From Bacillota bacterium (GTDB lineage: Bacteria > Bacillota > DSM-12270 > Thermacetogeniales > Thermacetogeniaceae): a stretch of 17,227 nucleotides of DNA. The position numbers were made by a program, and so were the translations under genes. The notes below the pieces were generated by a model that made no database searches, was not told where the DNA came from, and saw only the letters and a list, made by a program, of their open reading frames with translations. Where the stretch lies: the NCBI GenBank assembly GCA_030627585.1, contig DAOURU010000001.1, positions 1 to 17,227 on the forward strand. Reading direction: 5' to 3'. Below are positions 14,737-17,227 of the stretch, piece by piece. Positions within the stretch are counted from its first letter, which is position 1, and each line of letters begins with the position of its first letter.

Positions 14737-15912
14737 ATGGAAAGAGATCGCACAAACCTGGCCCGCTGGTTGGAAGTTGACCTTGAGGCAATTGCTCATA
14801 ATACTGCTCAGGTAAAGCAGCTCCTTTCCCCCGGCGTCCAGTTGATGGCCGTTGTCAAGGGAGACGGGTACGGGCACGGCCTGATTCCGGCGGCGTGTGC
14901 CGCCCTGGCGCGGGGCGCCGACATGCTGGGGGTTACTCATCCCGAGGAGGGGGTTGCGTTAAGAGAAGCAGGGATTACCGCCCCTGTCTTAATTTTTCGT
15001 CCCCTCCTGCCCGGGGAGGAAGAAATCGCTGTGGCCTTTCGTTTAACCCCTTCTCTGAGCGATCTCGAGCAGGCAGAGCACCTTGCCGCCGCAGCCCGGA
15101 GGGCGGGGGAACAAATCTCCGTACACGTGAAAATTGAGACCGGAATGGGGCGAACCGGCTTTACGCCCGCCTCTTTCCGGGATGAAGCCGGGAGGCTCTT
15201 GAGCCTTTCCGAATTGAAATGGGAGGGAATTTACACCCATTTTGCGGCGGCTGCCGGCGATCCCTCCTTTACCCGGCACCAGTATCGAGTCTTTCTTGAA
15301 CTGCTCGATGCTTTGGCTGCCAGGGGAATCAGGATCCCGGTCCGCCATGTCTGCAATAGCGCCGCACTGCTCCTTTATCCTGAAATGCACCTGGACCTCG
15401 TGCGGGCCGGTACTTTGTTGTATGGCCAGCTCCCCGCAGGAATTAAGTCAGCTCCTCTAGTCCTGCGGGAAACCTGGTCTTTCTGGGCGCGGGTGATTCA
15501 CCTCCAGCGCGTCCCGCGGAGCGCCACGGTTGGCTACGGCCGTACCTTCCGGGCGTGCCGGGATACGGTGCTCGCGGTTTTGCCCGTTGGCTACAGTGAC
15601 GGTTTTGGCCTTGATGTGATGCCGCGCCCTGCCGGTCTGTGGGATCTCATTAAAATATTGGCCAAGCTTACAGGGGCCTTTTTCGGAATCCCCTGGGGTG
15701 CTTCCTACGTGCAGGTAAATGGAAGACCTGCCCCTGTAGTGGGCCGCCTTGGGATGGAGTTAAGTTGCATTGATGTGGGCAAGATACCAGAAGTGGGAAT
15801 CGGAACACCGGTTTTGCTCCCGGCGCGACGCACCGCCCTTTCTGCCGCCATCCCGCGCCTGTATCTTGAGAGCCACACTCAAGCAAGACAAAATTCGACT
15901 AATAATTTCTAA
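14737..15912 (+). CDS. alr: Alanine racemase, variant C-terminal architecture
   Basis: Converts L- to D-alanine for peptidoglycan, using pyridoxal phosphate in the cytoplasm. The PLP lysine is Lys41 in AVVKGDGYGHG, where GDG replaces the usual ADA. The second catalytic residue is Tyr267 in VGYGRTF. Other family blocks present are KIETGMGRTGF (132-142), GIYTHFAAA (164-172), RAGTLLYG (223-230) and PVGYSDGFG (283-291). Two differences from the textbook form stand out. There is an insertion of about 25 residues at 293-323 rich in hydrophobics (LWDLIKILAKLTGAFFG). The usual VCMDQ is LGMEL (338-342) and the end is short, closing with RTALSAAIPRLYLE. I believe this is a recurrent clostridial subfamily rather than damage, but I could not check. 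ATG 14737 follows AAGGAG. Confidence 0.88.
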   Translation: MERDRTNLARWLEVDLEAIAHNTAQVKQLLSPGVQLMAVVKGDGYGHGLIPAACAALARGADMLGVTHPEEGVALREAGITAPVLIFRPLLPGEEEIAVAFRLTPSLSDLEQAEHLAAAARRAGEQISVHVKIETGMGRTGFTPASFRDEAGRLLSLSELKWEGIYTHFAAAAGDPSFTRHQYRVFLELLDALAARGIRIPVRHVCNSAALLLYPEMHLDLVRAGTLLYGQLPAGIKSAPLVLRETWSFWARVIHLQRVPRSATVGYGRTFRACRDTVLAVLPVGYSDGFGLDVMPRPAGLWDLIKILAKLTGAFFGIPWGASYVQVNGRPAPVVGRLGMELSCIDVGKIPEVGIGTPVLLPARRTALSAAIPRLYLESHTQARQNSTNNF

Positions 15913-15949
15913 TTTTGAGGCAGGACCATGCAGGCATTGAGTAGAATCT

Positions 15950-16000
15950 GTTAAGATTAGTGCTGTCAGAGTTAAAGTCAGCGCTGCCAGGATTAAAGGA
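15950..16000 (+). repeat. 21-bp imperfect tandem repeat before the response-regulator gene
   Basis: Units at 15950-15970 and 15971-15991 match at 15 of 21 bases, and a third partial copy (ATTAAAGGA) follows at 15992-16000. All six differences are transitions. Read in the frame of 15950 each unit codes seven residues (VKISAVR, then VKVSAAR), and four of the six changes fall at third codon positions. The frame runs only from 15941 to a TAG at 16025-16027 with no ATG. It may be a remnant of coding sequence or paired regulator sites at two helical turns. The gap 15913-16033 holds no other feature I can support. Confidence 0.55.
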
Positions 16001-16033
16001 TGGACTTTTGGGGTATTTTGGGGGTAGGTGGAA

Positions 16034-16422
16034 ATGAGCTTCACGGGAGTGCCTTTACTGGTCGTTGATGATCACGCGGGTGTGCGCTTCCTTTTAAAAG
16101 AAGTCCTCGAGCAAGACGGCTACCGGGTTCGGGTTTTGGCTTACGGCAAGGATGTCCTTTCCTCCTTCTCGACTGGAATCTGCCGGACTGGCGGGGGTGG
16201 GAGGTGCTTGTGGAACTGCAAAAGCTTCAATTCCGCATCCCGGTGATCCTGCTCACGGGGTGGAGCGATGGGGAGCTGTTCCGGCGTGCCCTGGAAAAAG
16301 GGGTCGTAGGTTACCTTGTGAAACCTTTCGATCTTAATGATCTGAGGAAATTAATTCAGCAGGCGCTGGCGGTTTCACCCTATTTTCATCAGGGGGAAGC
16401 AAAACAGACTTCTTCGACATAA
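16034..16422 (+). pseudogene. Spo0F-like response regulator receiver, split by an out-of-frame deletion
   Basis: From ATG 16034 the frame encodes the first half of a CheY-fold receiver: PLLVVDDHAGVRFLLKEVLE with the acidic pair Asp12-Asp13, then DGYRVRVLAYGKDV. It then runs into nonsense and stops at 16244-16246. The rest is intact in another frame: FLLLDWNLPDWRGWEVL with the phospho-acceptor Asp codon at 16171, LLTG (Thr at 16255) and VKPFDLNDLRKLI (Lys at 16321), ending TAA at 16420-16422. Compared with B. subtilis Spo0F, about 28 bases are missing around 16150-16165, at a 16-base pyrimidine tract. The single-domain form and the pyrG-to-fba location fit Spo0F. As written no intact receiver can be made. 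A GTG at 16204 could not restore the Asp. An assembly error is the main alternative. Confidence 0.75.
16413..16419 (-). promoter_or_regulatory. Candidate Spo0A box, inverse orientation
   Basis: TTCGACA on the + strand is TGTCGAA on the - strand. It lies 4 bases before the -35 of the candidate promoter at 16424-16452. It also overlaps the last codons and stop of the broken receiver gene, and the heptamer is expected about twice by chance in this window, so the support is weak. Confidence 0.2.
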
Positions 16423-16423
16423 A

Positions 16424-16452
16424 ATGACAAAGAATTCGGAAAATGTTACAGT
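16424..16452 (+). promoter_or_regulatory. Candidate sigma-A promoter of the zinc-ribbon gene
   Basis: ATGACA (16424-16429) and TACAGT (16447-16452) are separated by 17 bases, and the -10 is preceded by TGT, giving an extended -10. It lies just after the stop of the broken receiver gene and 68 bases before the next ATG, so the zinc-ribbon gene need not depend on transcription through the pseudogene. Confidence 0.4.
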
Positions 16453-16519
16453 AAAAAGGAATTTACGCGCAGATGGAGAATACCAAGAGCAGAACTCGCG
16501 GCAGAGGAGGTAGAAAGAA

Positions 16520-17188
16520 ATGCTCGTTGCGACAACTACCGCACTCGCGCTTCGTTGTCCGAACTGTGGGAAAATACAATACCATGCCCTGTCTCTTTTT
16601 TCTTTTTCCGTTCAGAAAACAATTCGCTTCACTTGTACTTGCGGGGCGCCCCTTCTTTTAATCAGCACCAAAGATCGCAGGGTTTTTTACTTCCAACTGG
16701 AATGTTTAATGTGCGAAAGAAGGCACCTTTTGCAGTATTTTTTAAAGGATATCTGGTCCTCTCAGGTGCTCAGCCTTACCTGTGAGGAGACCGGTCTGGA
16801 GGTTGGTTTTGTCGGCCCCCGGGAGCAGGTAAAAAAGTGCATCGCCAACCAGGAGCGTTCCCTCAGGGAAATGGCTGAGGACCTGGGTTTCGCGGATTAT
16901 TTTACCAATCCCGAGATTATGTATGAAATCCTGGATGCTTTGCATAAAATTGCGGAGGAAGGAAATCTTACTTGCCAGTGTGGAAATCCCCAGATTGAAG
17001 TGGAAATTTTTGCGGAGCGCGTTGAACTGAAATGCCCAAGCTGCGGTGCCCTGGGGGTGCTTGATGCGGAATCCCGGGCGGATTTGCAGACAATCCAAAA
17101 CAGCTGGGAAATCGAGCTCAAGCCGGGGGGGCTGCAGCTGCTCGGGCTTGGAAAGGTAAGGCGAAGCCGCAGGCGTTCTAAGAAATAG
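16520..17188 (+). CDS. Cysteine-rich zinc-ribbon protein (CpXC-like), function unknown
   Basis: A 222-residue soluble protein with several metal-binding cysteine pairs. The N-terminal part has CPNC at 13-16 followed by CTC (39-41), a layout like the CpXC domain, then CLMC (62-65) and Cys88. A C-terminal ribbon has CQC (152-154) and CPSC (172-175). The middle (about 105-147) is helical. The end is very basic (GKVRRSRRRSKK), which could bind nucleic acid. No catalytic motif is visible. ATG 16520 is preceded by GAGGAGG at 16504-16510. It sits between the Spo0F-like gene and a probable fba start. Its own promoter candidate lies upstream. I do not recognise a named family beyond the CpXC resemblance, and a role in RNA or protein binding is only a guess. 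Confidence 0.7.
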   Translation: MLVATTTALALRCPNCGKIQYHALSLFSFSVQKTIRFTCTCGAPLLLISTKDRRVFYFQLECLMCERRHLLQYFLKDIWSSQVLSLTCEETGLEVGFVGPREQVKKCIANQERSLREMAEDLGFADYFTNPEIMYEILDALHKIAEEGNLTCQCGNPQIEVEIFAERVELKCPSCGALGVLDAESRADLQTIQNSWEIELKPGGLQLLGLGKVRRSRRRSKK

Positions 17189-17205
17189 AAGGGAGGACTG
17201 TCCTG

Positions 17206-17227
17206 GTGGGATTGGTGAGCATTGCAG
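17206..17227 (+). CDS. Probable start of class II fructose-bisphosphate aldolase (partial)
   Basis: Only seven codons are inside the window. The GTG at 17206 is preceded by AAGGGAGG (17189-17196) at good spacing and reads MGLVSIA, which resembles the MPLVS-type N terminus of Firmicute class II aldolases. fba follows pyrG and spo0F in many Firmicutes, so gene order supports the guess. Seven residues are too few to be sure. A TTG at 17211 is an alternative start. Confidence 0.4.

Noticed and set aside
16028..16422. Programmed ribosomal frameshift producing a full receiver
   Set aside because: There is no slippery heptamer or downstream pseudoknot that I can see. The distance between conserved residues is also about nine codons too short, so a shift alone would not restore a normal receiver.

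Overview
The window looks like a stretch of chromosome from an anaerobic, probably thermophilic, spore-forming Clostridia-type Firmicute (Peptococcaceae/Thermoanaerobacterales-like). This is an inference. The supports are the gene order argS - rpoE (delta) - pyrG - Spo0F-type receiver - probable fba start, a cytoplasmic histidine kinase with a sporulation-kinase-type H-box, strong GGAGG ribosome sites, frequent TTG starts, and G+C a little above half by eye. Every gene I can support is on the + strand. I saw no tRNA, rRNA, insertion sequence or CRISPR array.

Positions 1-4022 hold cell-envelope and housekeeping genes: a possible tail of an upstream gene, an anchored gluzincin-type zinc peptidase, a 65-residue single-pass membrane protein, a MurA-family enolpyruvyl transferase, a remnant of a polysaccharide deacetylase (2618-2800), a DUF212/YuiD-like PAP2-related membrane protein and a class I methyltransferase.

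Positions 4240-8802 are the most unusual part. A tight run of five genes encodes a double-domain KaiC-like ATPase, a single-domain KaiC-like ATPase, a protein with two V4R-like domains and a cysteine cluster, a small winged-helix protein, and a soluble PAS histidine kinase with no adjacent response regulator. A perfect Spo0A box (TGTCGAA) sits where the -35 of a plausible extended -10 promoter would be. My reading is a small-molecule or redox sensing module (V4R) working with KaiC-type ATPase switches and feeding a kinase, possibly towards sporulation or another Spo0A-linked decision. The domain calls are firm; the pathway is a hypothesis.

Positions 8823-13563 carry argS, rpoE, an MBL-fold hydrolase and pyrG. 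pyrG has its own strong sigma-A promoter (TTGACA-18-TAAAAT), a TTG start, no visible leader attenuator, and two palindromic units in its 3' end.

Positions 13567-17227 carry a FemAB-family aminoacyltransferase, a variant alanine racemase whose ribosome-binding region is a 21-bp tandem duplication, a second 21-bp repeat, a Spo0F-like response regulator broken by an apparent out-of-frame deletion, a cysteine-rich zinc-ribbon protein, and the first codons of what is probably class II fructose-bisphosphate aldolase. The Spo0F-like gene sits in its usual neighbourhood but cannot make an intact receiver as written, while a sporulation-type kinase lies about 7 kb upstream. This makes the phosphorelay status of the organism worth checking.
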